Below are positions 45,952 to 57,690 of a stretch of 64,000 nucleotides of DNA, piece after piece. Each line of letters opens with the position of its first letter. The stretch's first letter is position 1. The notes beneath the pieces were generated by a model that was not told where the DNA came from, did not search any database, and saw nothing but the letters and a program-made list of their open reading frames with translations. The stretch is taken from the NCBI GenBank assembly GCA_019009955.1, contig CM032231.1:108029001-108093000 (forward strand), read 5' to 3'. This DNA is from Riptortus pedestris. Lineage: Eukaryota; Arthropoda; Insecta; Hemiptera; Alydidae. The translations under genes were made by a program, and so were the position numbers.

Positions 45952-46071
45952 TTGAAAGGACCTCATTTTCGTCATCTCCTGGGTAGGATCGATGGACATT
46001 TGAAGAAAAATTTCGAAAATCGCGGCATGAGTACAACCTCAATAGCTGATTTCCCTTAAGGGAAATCTGCT
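45149..46071 (-). mobile_element. HINE copy, subfamily A, complete
   Basis: A second excellent full-length member (923 bp): AGTCCGTCACGCAGGGGCTGCG, A arm, core, GCGACCGCTAGAGCGGTAAC, long (TA)n (45882-45948), GGACCTCATTTTCGTCATCT, ATCGATGGACATTTGAAG, GATTTCCCTTAAGGGAAATC-TGCT. A-runs (T-runs on the element strand) lie at both edges. Confidence 0.93.
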
Positions 46072-47523
46072 AAAAAACAACTGTTACGGCCCATTTCTAT
46101 AACCGCCGAAGATGATGAAGATATAAGATAAGGAGAATCCTGATCCCCGGGACAAGTGAGTGGGCAGATAGGAGTGTACACCTCGATCTTTTCTGGAGCG
46201 CTTTGCCGGATTAATTTGTTTTAAGTTGCCTCTAAGATATTCTGGCGAGGTTCAAAGAGCAGAAAGAATAGAAAACATTCTCGTGTAGCAGCCAGCTGAT
46301 CAATTATCTTATTGTACGAGAGGTACCAATTTATTGTTATTGTGTATACACAATTGAGAATAAAAGAAAGGTCTATTTATTTAAATACATTTTTTTCCCA
46401 TGGGAGAGTATTGTTTTACACATTGTTTTTGTTGAAGAGAAACAACTTTATTTTCTATAGTTATTGTAATTAGAATGATCTAACTGCAATACAATTGATT
46501 TCGTTGTGACCCGAGGAACAAATTTATTTATATATTAGTTTCCTCCTATTCATATAAATGAGAGGTAATTTAAGTAATAAACCCACGCCCTTCTCCAACG
46601 AGCGGGGCAGTTGTGTTATCCATTTGTGTGGTAACACAACGTCGTAGAATATAATTTCCAGAACGTCGAAAATAATGATACTACTCAAATCTTCTGCATC
46701 TCTAATAGAGAGGGAGAAATTTACAATTTTCTTATTTTGTTTCCCTCTAATCCTCCTTTCTTTTATTTTTAGTCAATTTCGTACAAAAGGAAAGGTACAT
46801 GACTAGATGTTAGAACCTTCCAAAGTACGAAATTTCACCATTTTAAGGTTAGTTGTTTGGGATTTATCCTAATCATACTGCTGTTGAGATAACGTGACGT
46901 TGAGTACGACTTTGGATGCGATGGCCTCCTGCCTTTCCTATAAAAAAGAAGTACTTACATAAGTACTGTTGTCATGAAGTAAGTGGTGCAAAACAAGTTC
47001 AGGGAGGTTGAGAACGAATAATTCTGTAAAAGGCAGAAAACCGAAATTTTTCACTTGAATAAAACACGTTTGTTTCGACCAAGGAAGTAAAAGAGATGAA
47101 GTCGTCTTAATTAGAAATTAGTTTTATTTGGTCCTAATTATATATGCTCTGGCTAGATCATTTTTAGTAAAAATCAGTGCATTTAATACTAAAACATAGT
47201 TGGTACTTATCGGTTATTGGAAGGGCACCCATATAAAAACGATTATTAAATCATATTAAAAGAAAAAAAAACACTTTAATATTTAAAATAACACTTATAG
47301 AATTTATTTGAATTTTGAATAACAAAATGTAATTATAAATGTGAGTTAGCCCAAAACTTGACGATGTCGCGGAGTAGTGGTATAAAGTGTTCCTCCCCGG
47401 CCGTCGCCTGCCACTTGAACTCTACAAGGTAGCTGTTCAACTGGTGTAATAATAAACTATCACCAAGTAGTGTTACTAAACGAGCACTCATTTCCTGACC
47501 ACAAAAGAAATAGAATGACTAAG
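46072..47523. other. Unassigned stretch
   Basis: No gene or repeat is recognised. Part is GC-richer near 46090-46210. Confidence 0.4.
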
Positions 47524-47535
47524 ATAACCTAGTCA

Positions 47536-47804
47536 TATCTCTGGAATATGCTGAATGGTAGAGGAACCAATTGAAAGGATCAATAAGAAGGCCAAGTCCT
47601 CTACTGTTTTTTAATATTATGCAGAGTGCACTTTCAGAGTCAACGCTCCATCCTCAGTGCCTGGTGCGACTAACCCCCCGCCCGGCGGTCGTGGTCCAGG
47701 CAACGCAGCTTTAATCAGGCACTGAAGAAGGAGCGTTGACTCCGAAAGTGCACTCTGCATAATATTAAAAAAGAGTAGAGGACTTGGCCTTCTTATTAAT
47801 CCTT
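47536..47804. mobile_element. Inverted-repeat element with hammerhead-like motifs
   Basis: Arms of about 90 bp (47576-47663 and about 47716-47802) are inverted: GATCAATAAGAAGGCCAAGT and TTAATATTATGCAGAGTGCA with their complements. The element is flanked by a 12-bp direct repeat ATAACCTAGTCA (47524-47535, 47805-47816). Each arm carries, on divergent strands, a CTGANGA core, a short stem and GAAA resembling a hammerhead ribozyme. Long inverted arms and hammerheads are known from Penelope-like retroelement LTRs, and the assignment is inference. Partial relatives lie at 17398-17466 and 56795-57060. Confidence 0.7.
47719..47758 (+). ncRNA. Hammerhead-ribozyme-like motif
   Basis: GCA, then CTGAAGA, one extra A, stem GGAG/CTCC around CGTTGA, GAA, palindromic AGTG-CACT, then C and TGC. 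GCA/TGC can form stem I, GGAG/CTCC stem II, and AGTG/CACT a loopless stem III that would need dimer pairing. This matches the order of a short-stem-III hammerhead with cleavage after ACTC. The extra nucleotide between CTGAAGA and stem II departs from the consensus, so activity is uncertain. No self-cleavage data are visible. Confidence 0.4.
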
Positions 47805-47816
47805 ATAACCTAGTCA

Positions 47817-49059
47817 AATATTATCGGCCTCCCGATAATCGAAAAGATCTCATAGTTTTGTTGCAGCTTGGGCCGGCTGAATAACAACTCTTAACCTAAC
47901 CCCTACTAGCTGCCACCTCGTCTCAGTGACAGTGTTGCCATAAAATATTTAAACCAAAATAATTACTCTAACTTTAAAGTGGGTACACTGCGAGCAACCT
48001 CACAATTACCTTTTAGTTTTAGTGTGAAAATTAATGGCGTAGTCTTCCAATGTGGTTTATTAGTGCTCTGTTGTATTGTGTGAAATCTGATTCAATCCGT
48101 TTGTCATTATTTACTGAAAGACCGTTTGTTATTATTTAGTGTGTTTTCTGTTCTTCATTTTTATTTTTGTAACAGTGTAAATATTTGGTTTTTTTTTTAT
48201 AAATTATTGTGGACTATTTATTTTCAAGTTTTATTATTGTATGTAATAAAGCCCCGTTTTTAATAGGGGGTTTAAAATGCGCTTCCTTCATACGTGTATT
48301 AATCGTTATGTAAATATCTAATAGCGAATATAATGCCCGGGTTGCGTTTGCGTGCTTTGCCTGGCAGAGAGAGCTTTATGAATTTACAGAGCATAGTATA
48401 TATTATTGTTTAGGGCGCTTATTGTTTAATTTTGTAGGCTCACCTAATAAGCAATGAAAATTTCTACTGCTGAATATGACTACTCACTCAGTTTTAACAA
48501 CTAAAGCACCAAAGGTTCTGGGCTTCTGACATAGCCTTTGTAGCACACAGAATAATTAATAGCTTTGAGCGTAGCCTCTCTTTCAAAGCCCAAAGGTGTT
48601 CTTTAATCTTTATGTTGGGTATTCGTTAATGAACTTTTGTACCCCTTGCATTCTATGAACCCAATACACGAACGAGGAAAAAAGTCCGACGCCGCTCAGG
48701 TGCTGCTGCAGTGACATGGTGGCGATGTCATGCCAATATTCTTTTCCCTATTTATCTTGTAAAAAAATGATTATCTAAAAAACAGGAATGGATTTTAAGC
48801 TGGTTTTGTGATGACTGTTCGTGGAGTGGCTTTAAATGAAATTGGCATGAGTAAAAGTGAGTTGTCATACCAAAGATGGCAAATAAAAAACCCATACAAC
48901 TCAGCCAGTATTCCAGTTAGCGAAGAATAGTAGACATTTTTAGAATAAAAATTGTAGAACATTAGCTTTTGAACTACGTTGGCTATATAAAATGTTTCCA
49001 TTTTCTCCTCTGGTCAGGCGAAAATTATACGCCCTATTTTTAAGTTTAAAATAAGAAGT
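47817..49059. other. Unassigned stretch
   Basis: Nothing recognised. The frame at 48795-49001 lacks motifs. Confidence 0.4.
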
Positions 49060-49225
49060 TTCCTGTGATGGGTAAAAAGGGGAGGGGTGTCTAAAGACTG
49101 GAAACTAAAAAGTATAAACATTCCAGAAAATATTCGAGTTAGGGAAACATACATCAAGTGTTTACACTTCATTTTTCGATCTAAATTATGACAATGGAGA
49201 TATTTTGAATATTTTTATTTTATTT
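49060..49225 (-). mobile_element. HINE core remnant
   Basis: GGAGGGGTGTCTAAAGACTG, AAACATTCCAGAAAATATTCG, CATTTTTCGATCTAAATTATG and AGATATTTTGAAT follow the core order on the minus strand. Confidence 0.55.
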
Positions 49226-49309
49226 CACCTTGTATATATACAACATATATACAAAAGCGGACAGAATAATACCAATTTTGCCTATTCGTGAATCTGCTAT
49301 TTTAATATT

Positions 49310-49398
49310 TGAAAATCAACATGGATGAATGACTATTCAATGAGAAATTTTCAATGATGTGAGCACTTAGGATCGACAAAACCCTACCAAATGTCTGA

Positions 49399-49456
<58 letters not shown>

Positions 49457-49695
49457 ACTCTAGCGAACGCTTTTTTTTATCGTTACCAAACTCAATGTTT
49501 AAACGTTTTATGTAAAGCTAAATAAAATTCATTGACTGCTGAAATCAGGCAAGTGGGGTGGAGGGGTCTAGAGTGGAAATTTAGAAAATTCAAAATATCT
49601 AAATTATTATGTATTTTGGCTCAAAACGTTTATAAAACGTGTATAATATAGAAGTGAGCTTTGTTTACAAAGCACCTGCGTGAGGAACTCTTAAC
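49310..49695 (+). mobile_element. HINE copy, decayed
   Basis: The 5' arm is worn (TTAGGATCGACAAAACCCTA). (TA)n at 49402-49453, ACTCTAGCGAACGC, TCGTTACCAAACTCAATG and a G-run follow. It is then shortened to a 3' end TTTGTTTACAAAGCACCTGCG, TGAGGAACT. Confidence 0.78.
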
Positions 49696-50689
49696 CTGTT
49701 TGTGAGAAAAGATATTACAAATAATTAATATCCTGTAAAATTATGAAATTAATAAAATTTGGCTAGAATAGATAATTGAGCTTACTTCAGTTGTAATTTC
49801 CCTACTAATTTTAGGAATATAGTAAATGTACTGAACTCAACAATGACTTTATTCTCTATAGCGATTTAGATTGAAGGTAGATTTCAAGACTTGATGGACT
49901 GAATGCTGAATAGGTTACTTTTTTTCTTCTTTCCTGATGAAAAAAAGTAAGCTTGATTAATAACCTAAAACTGATAAGATGTTGTACATTTGTTTATGAT
50001 ATGAATGAGGACGAGTGAATGAAATAGTAGAATGCTGAAGGGGAAAAGATTTAGGTCATGATGAGAATTCATTCAGATTGATGGACCTTGTGCGTTCCAT
50101 TAACTTTGGAAGGGAGCTCGGAGAAAAATTATGAATACAAAAAATAAATGGAAAGAAGAATTATTGGAACCTTATCGCATTCGGCCGGGCAAAATGAATC
50201 AGATAACTTTATTTCATGTTTTCTTCTGATATTTTTCTCGCACGGAAAAAGTACATTTAATCATTTTTCTCGCTTGCTCTAGGGCTATATTTCAGTTTAT
50301 ATGATACCTAGAAATTTGGCGAAAGGCGAAGTATAAAAAATATATTAAATTAAGTGGAAAGACATAAGAAGAAGTTATATTGTTGTTATAACTGTATAAA
50401 AGATCACAGTACTTGCGTAGTCACCTAAATATCTACTAAAGGCATGGTTTGGGTTTCATTAAGTAAAAATGTTTTGAGTATATTGAGATTGCCTATATGG
50501 AAAAAATAGTCAAATCTATTAAAAAATATTCTAAAGAACTTCACGTCTAAAGGATTTTTTTATACATCAAAATCAGTCAATAATAATAATTTATGATCAT
50601 GTACATTGTCTTTTTGAGGTGGCGCAAGTCGTCATCATTTACAAACCTTTGTCCTTTATTAAATATAAGACAGTAAAAATAATGTCAAT
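49696..50689. other. Unassigned stretch
   Basis: Nothing recognised. Confidence 0.4.
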
Positions 50690-51135
50690 GAGTTTAGCAA
50701 TAGAGAAATCTGCATACTCGTAACACAACACCACCATAAGTAAATACAAACGGTAATGAGAAATCTTTCAGTTAATTTTAATAAACTCCCAACTGAAACG
50801 GCTTCTGAATTGTAAGAATAATTTATATTTTAATAACTCAAATTTTAGTAGTCCAAGAACTAAAGAAGGGGGGGGGCGGATGAACAGACCGTATTTGCAT
50901 AAATCTGACAAAGTAACGAAGGTTAGGTAAGGTTAGAAAGGACAGGTTAGGTTAGAAGCTTCCGCCAGAGCCGAGCACGGCCGAACTAACCCGAACAACA
51001 CCCGACCACAGACTTCATAAAAATGCAAATATCTCGGTTAATATTCAAGATAGAGAATAAGTGTGTATAACAATATTTATAGTAAATTTAATTTGCAATA
51101 AGATTGGTTCTATACAACTTTTCGATTCGATGCAT

Positions 51136-51176
<41 letters not shown>

Positions 51177-51297
51177 TTTGGACGGACCTCATTTTCGTCA
51201 TCTCCTGGGTAGGATCGATGGACATTTGAAGACATTTTTCGAAACTCGCGTCATGAGTACGACCTCAATAGCTGATTTCCCTTAGGGGAAATCTGCT
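50690..51297 (-). mobile_element. HINE copy, chimeric A/B arms
   Basis: A partial A arm (ACAACACCACCATAAGTAAA) runs into a B-type arm (CTTCCGCCAGAGCCGAGCAC) preceded by GGTTAGG-like units. The core, (TA)n 51138-51171 and an intact 5' terminus (GATTTCCCTTAGGGGAAATC-TGCT) follow. The 3' hairpin is missing. Confidence 0.85.
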
Positions 51298-51844
51298 AAA
51301 ATGCATTGTATATATTCAAAGTGGTATTGAGGCGAAATTAATTTGTTTAATTTAACTATTAAATTGAAAGATTTTATAAAATGCATTCGGTGAATTTAAA
51401 CTAATTTTGAATCGAATGTATTACATAAGTATAAATGTTATTTAAAAATATGTAAAGAAATTAATTGGCATCCTATAAGTAAATATTTTATAGAAAACAA
51501 ACATATTTCACTTATCCTTATATGATATGTGAACATTTAATGGAAATAAATATATTTCATTTCATTTCGCAATAGATAAAATAAGATAGCTAGAAATAAC
51601 GGCACTTCTGTTGGGCGTCGTGACCAGAAAACTTCAAACGCATTCTCATAAAAGCCATGTTTTTCAATAAGAATGTTCCCGGCTCAGGAAGGCCAGTAAT
51701 ATTTCAGGGCCTTTGCGTTGTACCTGTTATTTTCTTTCCCTTTAAAAGATATATGATAGAAGGATTGTTGCTAAAACATTTTCAAATTATTATGACAAAC
51801 CCGATGTTTTGTTACTTATTAATGTCCTCTTCGTGCTACTACAC
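51298..51844. other. Unassigned stretch
   Basis: Nothing recognised. Confidence 0.4.
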
Positions 51845-51910
51845 CTAATTGGGACGGGTTTTCTAAAGGTTACTACCATTTTCTAGCCAGGGTGGGACTA
51901 CGAATTTTTG
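51845..51910 (-). mobile_element. SINE fragment, copy 4
   Basis: CTAATTGGGACGGGTTTTCT, CATTTTCTAGCCAGGGTGGG and ACTACG match the SINE body on the minus strand. Promoter boxes are absent. Confidence 0.75.
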
Positions 51911-52103
51911 TAATGTGTTCTCTGTCTCTGAAGTCTGTTCTAAGAGGCCAATTATATTCAGCAAGTTTTATTCTTCTCATTATTTTTGTCTTGTTCTGCC
52001 CAGTAGGTGACAGTCAAGTATGATATCTGGGGTTCTGATAAGCCATTATATGTTCACTGTTTGCTATCTCCTTATTCTTCTTTTGCTATCTCCTTTGTGC
52101 CTT
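51911..52103 (-). other. Probable LINE 3' untranslated tail
   Basis: It lies directly 3' of the LINE coding remnant. The phrase GGAGATAGCAAA (minus strand) is repeated near 52065-52095, and short terminal repeats are common in RTE-like LINE tails. The extent is uncertain. Confidence 0.4.
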
Positions 52104-52739
52104 TCAGCGTGGAGGTGTCTCAGTCCAGGACAGCCATGCATCACAGTCCCTGGCCAGAGCTCTCCTAGCATTCAGACCCTTCCCTCTGTTCTGTCCAAGC
52201 CTGGAGATGTGTTCAGCCCATACAATTCTCGGCCTGCCACGAGGTCGCCTTCCCGTCGGTCTGGCCTCAAAGAACTTCCTAGGGTCCCGGTCTTCATGCA
52301 TACGGCATAGGTGACCAAACCATCTCAGCTGTTTCTTTTCAACGGATTCTTTGACTGCTGAGACTCCCAAGTCCTCTCGGATCCACTGGTTCCTGATCTG
52401 ATCCCTCCGGGTCCGACCGGCAACCCTCCTGAGGTACTTCATTTCTGCGGCTGTTACTCGGCTCCAGTGTTTGTCCAGTGGGACCCAGCTTTCGCTGCCA
52501 TATATCAGGGTAGGTAGGTAAATGGCCTTGAAAATGTGCATTTTAACATTTTTGTCCACCTCTCTGTTTCCCTCAATAGTGTTGCATAAGTGGAAATAAA
52601 CACTATTTGCTTTGGTGATCCTGTTGGAAATTTCTCCATCAATTTTTGAATTTCTGCTTATGACAGTTCTTAGATAGGTACAATCACTCGTAGGAAGGAA
52701 TCTCATCGATTCAAAGCTCAATAAGTTGCCTGTTTGCTA
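52104..52739 (-). pseudogene. LINE reverse transcriptase C-terminal domain (RTE-like), 5'-truncated
   Basis: The 200-residue frame starts in the 'thumb' region: YLRTVISRNSKIDGEISNRI (the common 'YLG..is.dg....EI..RI' motif), then IFKAIYLPTLIYGSESW, TAAEMKYLRRVAGRTRRDQI, REDLGV, QLRWFGHLCRMHEDRDPRKF and GRRPRGRPRIVW. This block follows the FADD/YADD catalytic box in RTE- and other endonuclease-type LINE ORFs. The catalytic box, palm and AP-endonuclease are missing, so the copy was truncated at insertion. The frame is otherwise clean to its stop at 52104-52106, which suggests a fairly recent copy. No in-frame start is expected. It would have acted in target-primed reverse transcription. The exact clade is inferred. 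Confidence 0.85.
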
Positions 52740-53269
52740 TCAATAATTTTAAATCTTTGTGTAAGTCGATCCATGCGTAGCCAGTAGTATAGTAATGATG
52801 ACGTTTAACTTGTTTTTTGAGTTTATATTACTTAGATATGTGCATAAATATCTACCTTTATTTGAGTTAGTCCGTTTGTTTAAGTGTTTCTCGTCTTCTT
52901 ATTACTTTTTTTTTTTGCGTTCTGGCATATCCCTGTTTTTATGAATAGTTGTTGTTTCTAAGTTACAAAATTTTCTGTTCACTTATTTAGTTGCCCCTTT
53001 TATAAGTTGTATTCATGTTTCTGGCTTCTTTTAGTGTTTTGTGTTCCGTTTAGAGTATTGTTCTTTATATTATTTTGCGTGTTCCATTTTGAGTTATTTT
53101 GTTTACTTGTTTTTTTTTGTATTTGTTTTTCTCATCTTTAAGAAGAGCCAAGTCACCACAGTTGCAGAACTTAATTGTTTATAATAAATAAATACATTTT
53201 ATGCAACCAAATTCTGCTAATGCTTATTTCAAAACTGATGATCTGATCAGATGTCTAAATTTTAATATA
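52740..53269. other. Unassigned stretch
   Basis: T-rich, with nothing recognised. Confidence 0.4.
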
Positions 53270-53400
53270 ATTGGTAAACCTTGAGTGGCGAGTTCGATTC
53301 CCGCCTGGTCAAAGAAAGTTATTTAGTCAAGAACTCATTGAATAAAATCCTTAGTCCCAACATAAGTAGAAAAGGGAGGTAACCTATAAATCAGAAGGGG
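53270..53400 (+). mobile_element. tRNA-derived SINE, copy 5, 5'-truncated
   Basis: B box GGCGAGTTCGATTCCCGCC (53288-53306), TTGAATAAAATCCTTAGTCC, GTAGAAAAGGGAGGTAACCT. The A box is missing. Confidence 0.82.
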
Positions 53401-54179
53401 TTTCATCATCCACAGTCTAACATAATTTTATGTTTGTGTACATGCATGTTGCACCAGGCATATTCTAGTCAATGCTATAATTATGAACCAATGTTCTTAT
53501 TTCGTAAACCCCTGGTACTCATAAAGAAGAGATTTTATCCCTATTAGTTGGCAGTAAACTGTCTTCCAGACCGTATTTCAGCTTTCTTCAAACCATTCTC
53601 CAATAGAAGCCATGATCGGAATGCTGCTTGGATAGGTACTTTTACTAAGTTCCCAGCAAAATGAGGAGAAGATAAGTCCCTTTTCATTTTCTTTCTCAAA
53701 CGCTTTCTCCACCGTCAGTTCTTATAACCATCCGAGTTGACTAAATAAAATATTTATTTATGAATTAATCCCTTTGGAGTGATTTAATGATGTTCGCTCG
53801 ACCGTTTCGATGGTTCTCTTCATATTATATTTTCAGCATATAGCTATAAACAGTTAGAAACAGTTATAGTTTAATTAGCACATCCGATTTTTGTATAATG
53901 TTCTTTTTCCTCTAAAAATGATTGCATATTTTTAAAGTTTATATTTGATCATTGTTAACATTTTAAGTGCAGTTCAGTTCTTGACTGATTGATGATCAAG
54001 TCAACCAGTTGACTTAGTTAGCTCTTGTAGGGATAGGGATCAACGATTTTTGCCAGCAATTCTCTCTCTTACAAGTAAGGATACTTTTATCCTAACAATA
54101 TAATATATATTTCGTCAGAGTTGGGAGTCAGTTCATGTTTGGCTAGTTCAAAAGTCAACAAGATTCAGAACCACTCCGC

Positions 54180-54185
<6 letters not shown>
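53401..54185. other. Unassigned stretch
   Basis: Nothing recognised. Confidence 0.4.

Positions 54186-54276
<91 letters not shown>
54186..54276. repeat. (TA)45 microsatellite outside a HINE
   Basis: About 90 bases of pure TA. The flanks (CACTCCGCATTGAA / TCCACTTTGCTAGAAC) do not match HINE arms. Confidence 0.97.
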
Positions 54277-54278
<2 letters not shown>

Positions 54279-55922
54279 ACTTTGCTAGAACATTTCATCA
54301 ATCCCATTTTGTTCATAACTGCCTTCTTATCAACATCGTCAATCAAATCAAGTTGGTTTGACTTTTAAAGTGATTTTTAAAGTTCGGTTATTCGAGAGTT
54401 GCTTATGAAATATAACTTTTTTGAATTATGGCAATCAAGAATACTTTTTATTGAAGTTTGTGTAAGACGTTATTTTCCTTCTTATCATTCTGTTAATCTT
54501 CGTAAACTTGAATATTTTGGAAGTTTAATATCTCTGATGGAACATAGCGAAAAATCTAATATTCACATACCAGCTTCTTCTCTTTATTTTTATTTTTAAT
54601 AAAATGAAAAATGGTAGAGCAACCAAAAATATTTTCTTTAAACCACTTTATATTGATCGACCCACTAATATGTCATTTTAAATATCAGCTTAAAACACAA
54701 AACCCTCTTAGTTATGAGTAGTATTCCTGTGGCTTGAGTGTGAAAATGTATTAATGGAAGGGTGAAAGAGAGAGGGCGTGAGAAGAGGGAGAGCTGTTTG
54801 TAGAAGAGGGAAGATTGGAATTAATACTTTTAATGGAATGAAATGAAGGGTGGAGAGTGATAGGAGAGCTCTCTCTCTCTCAGTGTTTCTCTTTCTTCTT
54901 TGCCGCTTCTCAGCCCCTTACCAGGAAATGACAAAAAACCATTTCCCCACTCGGCCCCTTTGCTATTAAACCAGTGAAATATCGGAAAAGTGGTAAATAG
55001 TTCTATTATCCCCATGGCCCTAGACATTCGGAGCGGGACACGGGCCTTTACTCCGTTAGAAATAGGGGAGGGGGAGAGGGTGAAAACTTTTTCATTTTGC
55101 CCCAAGTTGTTCAGCTGCCGTACACTCCCTCCTTCCTCCCAAGTCCGTCGAAAAAAAGTTGTAAACTCATCCTTCTTTTCAAATTCCTTAAATTCTTTTA
55201 GTAAATTTTTCCCCCGACCTTATGACTTCGAGTCTTTAACTTTTAAAAATTTGCTTCTTGAAACTAATTTACAACTCTTGTCGATCATTATATATAGACG
55301 ATTGCTTTATTCCACACGCAATATATCAAGTATATAAAATTAATATGGATAAATGTAGCTCAGGGGTTACGTGTAGCCCAGAATGGGTGCCGCGATTATG
55401 GGACCGCTCACTAAATGTTTGTATCAGGATCGTGAGGGAATTGATTAGATATTTGATAAAGAATTGTGGAAGTTGGAGAAAATTAGTTCCTATCAAAACA
55501 GTGTTGCTCAGACAGCCCATGAGAAGAAAAAAAACAGAGAAATCGCTCTCTTCTTTGCTCCAAATATGCTGAATTGGTGACAATAAGTCTTCTGGCGTGC
55601 ACCTGCTCCTGCCTTCAGGTTCTCCTCCTCCACATTTCCTTGCCACAAGCTGCGATTAGGGAGAAATGAAGAGACTAGAAGCAATTCTCAAACTCCATTC
55701 ATTCTTATTTTCTCCCATCCCCTCTACCCCTACGCGACCTTCCTTTATGAAGACAGCAGAACCTTTTGGTTAACTTCATACTCCCTAAAAGTCCAATTAT
55801 TTGGACCGCAAATCAGCCCTTACACCATTCAAGTTGTCGAGTAAGAGTCAAGCTCGGTGTCTGCGAGCATCAGCGACACCCCTGACCTTGTTGATATCCA
55901 AAATTTGCATTTAAACTACTTT
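54277..55922. other. Unassigned stretch, partly less AT-rich
   Basis: Overlapping frames occur on both strands at 54830-55646 (91-115 codons), but none carries a recognisable motif. The local composition is richer in C/T near 54870-55150. A decayed element or non-coding host exon is possible but not supported. Confidence 0.35.
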
Positions 55923-56179
55923 CTTGGAGAGAGAAAATGTTGTCCAATTCTTGAAAAAATTTTATTTCAGCGCTAAGCGCTTTCGAAGACCATTGTCTCC
56001 GTCTTCTGAGCTAGTTGCATGCGCTCATAGGGGAAGACGTCAAGTCGGCGGGAGTCACTTGCTGTTTTTCCCAATGAGCGCATGCAAGTAGCTCTGAAGA
56101 TGGAGACAATGGCCTACGAAAGCGCTGAGCGCTGAAATAAAAATTTGTGAAGAATTGGACAACAATTACTCTCTCCAAG
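55923..56179. mobile_element. Long inverted-repeat element with two 106-bp arms
   Basis: The arms 55923-56028 and 56074-56179 are equal in length and closely complementary: CTTGGAGAGAG, GTTGTCCAATTCTT, TTTATTTCAGCGCT, GCATGCGCTCAT and their complements. A 45-bp spacer separates them. Each arm, read outward, has a GAAGA(C/T)GGAGACAATGG, CGAAAGCGCT and GAGCGCTGAAATAAAA order, like structured termini of Penelope-like elements. This is inference. No coding capacity exists; the frame at 56011-56295 is incidental. Confidence 0.8.
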
Positions 56180-56794
56180 TAAACAATATTCTTCACTTCC
56201 AACAACACTGCTGTGAAACTACTTTGTCGTAAACACCCCCAACACACATCCAGCAGCGCGATGTCAAGAAAACGTGGAACAGAACCAAAAATCATGTTCT
56301 GTGTCCTATACTTGGCTCAATAAATTTACAAATCCACTCCCTCCTGAGCCAGTGGAAAAAATTAGTAAGACAAGAATCCTTTCATCAAAAGTTCTGGAAA
56401 TTGATTAAAATAAACATAGCCAAGAATACAGACACTTATGGATCCCAAGAACCAGACTGATGAACTAACGCCGTATCTTGCCCTACAACTTCGTGGGGAA
56501 GCTGCTCGGTACAAAAATGTCATATAATTCATCTCACTAAGGAAGGTAAATCCTAGTCAGGACAGAATACAATTCGTAACCCTGGGTCCATTGCCACTTA
56601 AGCCCTTAGTACATCACCCACCTTCTAAACTCTTGCATTAGTATCCGTCAATTCTCTTCCTGATGGAAGCACTCTGTAATTGTCCCCTCCCTTCAAGTAT
56701 AAAAAGCATGACGCACTCTCAAAACATTTCCTCCCCATCAGGAATCTCTCACACATATCTTTGTTTTGGAAATGGACATTCTGGAACACCTTGG
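56180..56794. other. Unassigned stretch
   Basis: Nothing recognised. Confidence 0.4.
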
Positions 56795-57060
56795 CTATTG
56801 ATCAGACCAATAAAAAAGCCTTGTCCTCTACTATTGTTTTAACTTTTGCAAAGTGCACTTTCAGAGTCAGTGTTCCATCGCCAGTAACTACTGATTAGAG
56901 CAGTGTAGCCTGGACCAAAACCGCCAGGAGACTCTGCTCCAAGCTACACTGCTATAATCAGGCACTGATGGTGGAATTCGAATAAATTAAAACACTAGTA
57001 GAGGTTTTTATTGATCCTGGTCAATTGGTTCCTCTACCGTCCAGTATCTCGGGAGAAACC
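56795..57060. mobile_element. Decayed copy of the inverted-repeat (hammerhead-like) family
   Basis: AGCCTTGTCCTCTACTATTG, GCAAAGTGCACTTTCAGAGT and ATAATCAGGCACTGATGG align with 47536-47804. The right edge ATTGATCCTGGTCAATTGG, TTCCTCTACCGTCCAG is the extended terminus of the family. The inner arms form a different GCAGTGTAGC/GCTACACTGC pairing. The CTGANGA cores are mutated. Confidence 0.65.
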
Positions 57061-57319
57061 TTACAGATTTTTCTGACAGTTTCCATATGTACCTCAACAC
57101 CACCTCCACTCTAGGTCTGGCTCAATTCCAGCCGCGCTACAACCCTAATATCAAGAAGTCGTTTGATTTAGTCGGCCAAAGTATCTTTCTTATCCATCTC
57201 TGTACGTAACAAAGTCGGAAAAAGTTTATCATTCCCTTATCTCTGAGAACTGGAAGGTCACATCTGGCCTCCCCCTCTGCACAAGTCACAACGTTTCCAT
57301 AACTACAAATCGTCCAATT
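57061..57319. other. Unassigned stretch
   Basis: Nothing recognised. Confidence 0.35.
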
Positions 57320-57381
57320 TCTTCAAATGTCCATCAAACCAATCTAGTAGATGACAAAAATTAGGTCTGTTCAAAATTGTA

Positions 57382-57457
<76 letters not shown>

Positions 57458-57565
57458 GAGAGATGTATGCTGTTACCGCTTAAGCAGTAGCAATTTTTGT
57501 CTTATCGTTGCCAAACTCCATATATAATCATTTTATGTAAAAAGATAGACAATGTTCGTTAATAT
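57320..57565 (+). mobile_element. HINE copy, 5' arm to core
   Basis: CGTCCAATTTCTTCAAATGTC, ATGACAAAAATTAGGTCTG, TTCAAAATTGTATAAT, (TA)n 57383-57420 then (CA)n to 57453, GCTGTTACCGCTTAAGCAGT, TTGTCTTATCGTTGCCAAAC. It is truncated at both ends. Confidence 0.83.
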
Positions 57566-57639
57566 GATGCATATATATTTGACACCAGTTACATGTCGCC
57601 CCAGTTTTTATAAAGTAAACCATGTTTTTATACGATAAT

Positions 57640-57690
57640 TTTAAATCAGGATCAATTGATTCCTCTGCCATCCAGCATTTTCCGGAGAAA
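57640..57690 (-). repeat. Terminal fragment of the inverted-repeat family
   Basis: AGGATCAATTGATTCCTCTG and CCATCCAGCATTTTCCGGAG match the right edge of 56795-57060 and the left edge of 47536-47804. Confidence 0.55.

Noticed and set aside
50930..50960. GGTTAGG-like units resembling insect telomeric TTAGG
   Set aside because: Only a few imperfect units inside a HINE B-type arm, also seen near 19040-19065, so they are part of the repeat family and not telomeric.
54830..55646. Cluster of 91-115 codon frames on both strands as a possible host exon
   Set aside because: No splice-supported structure, conserved motif or family resemblance is visible.
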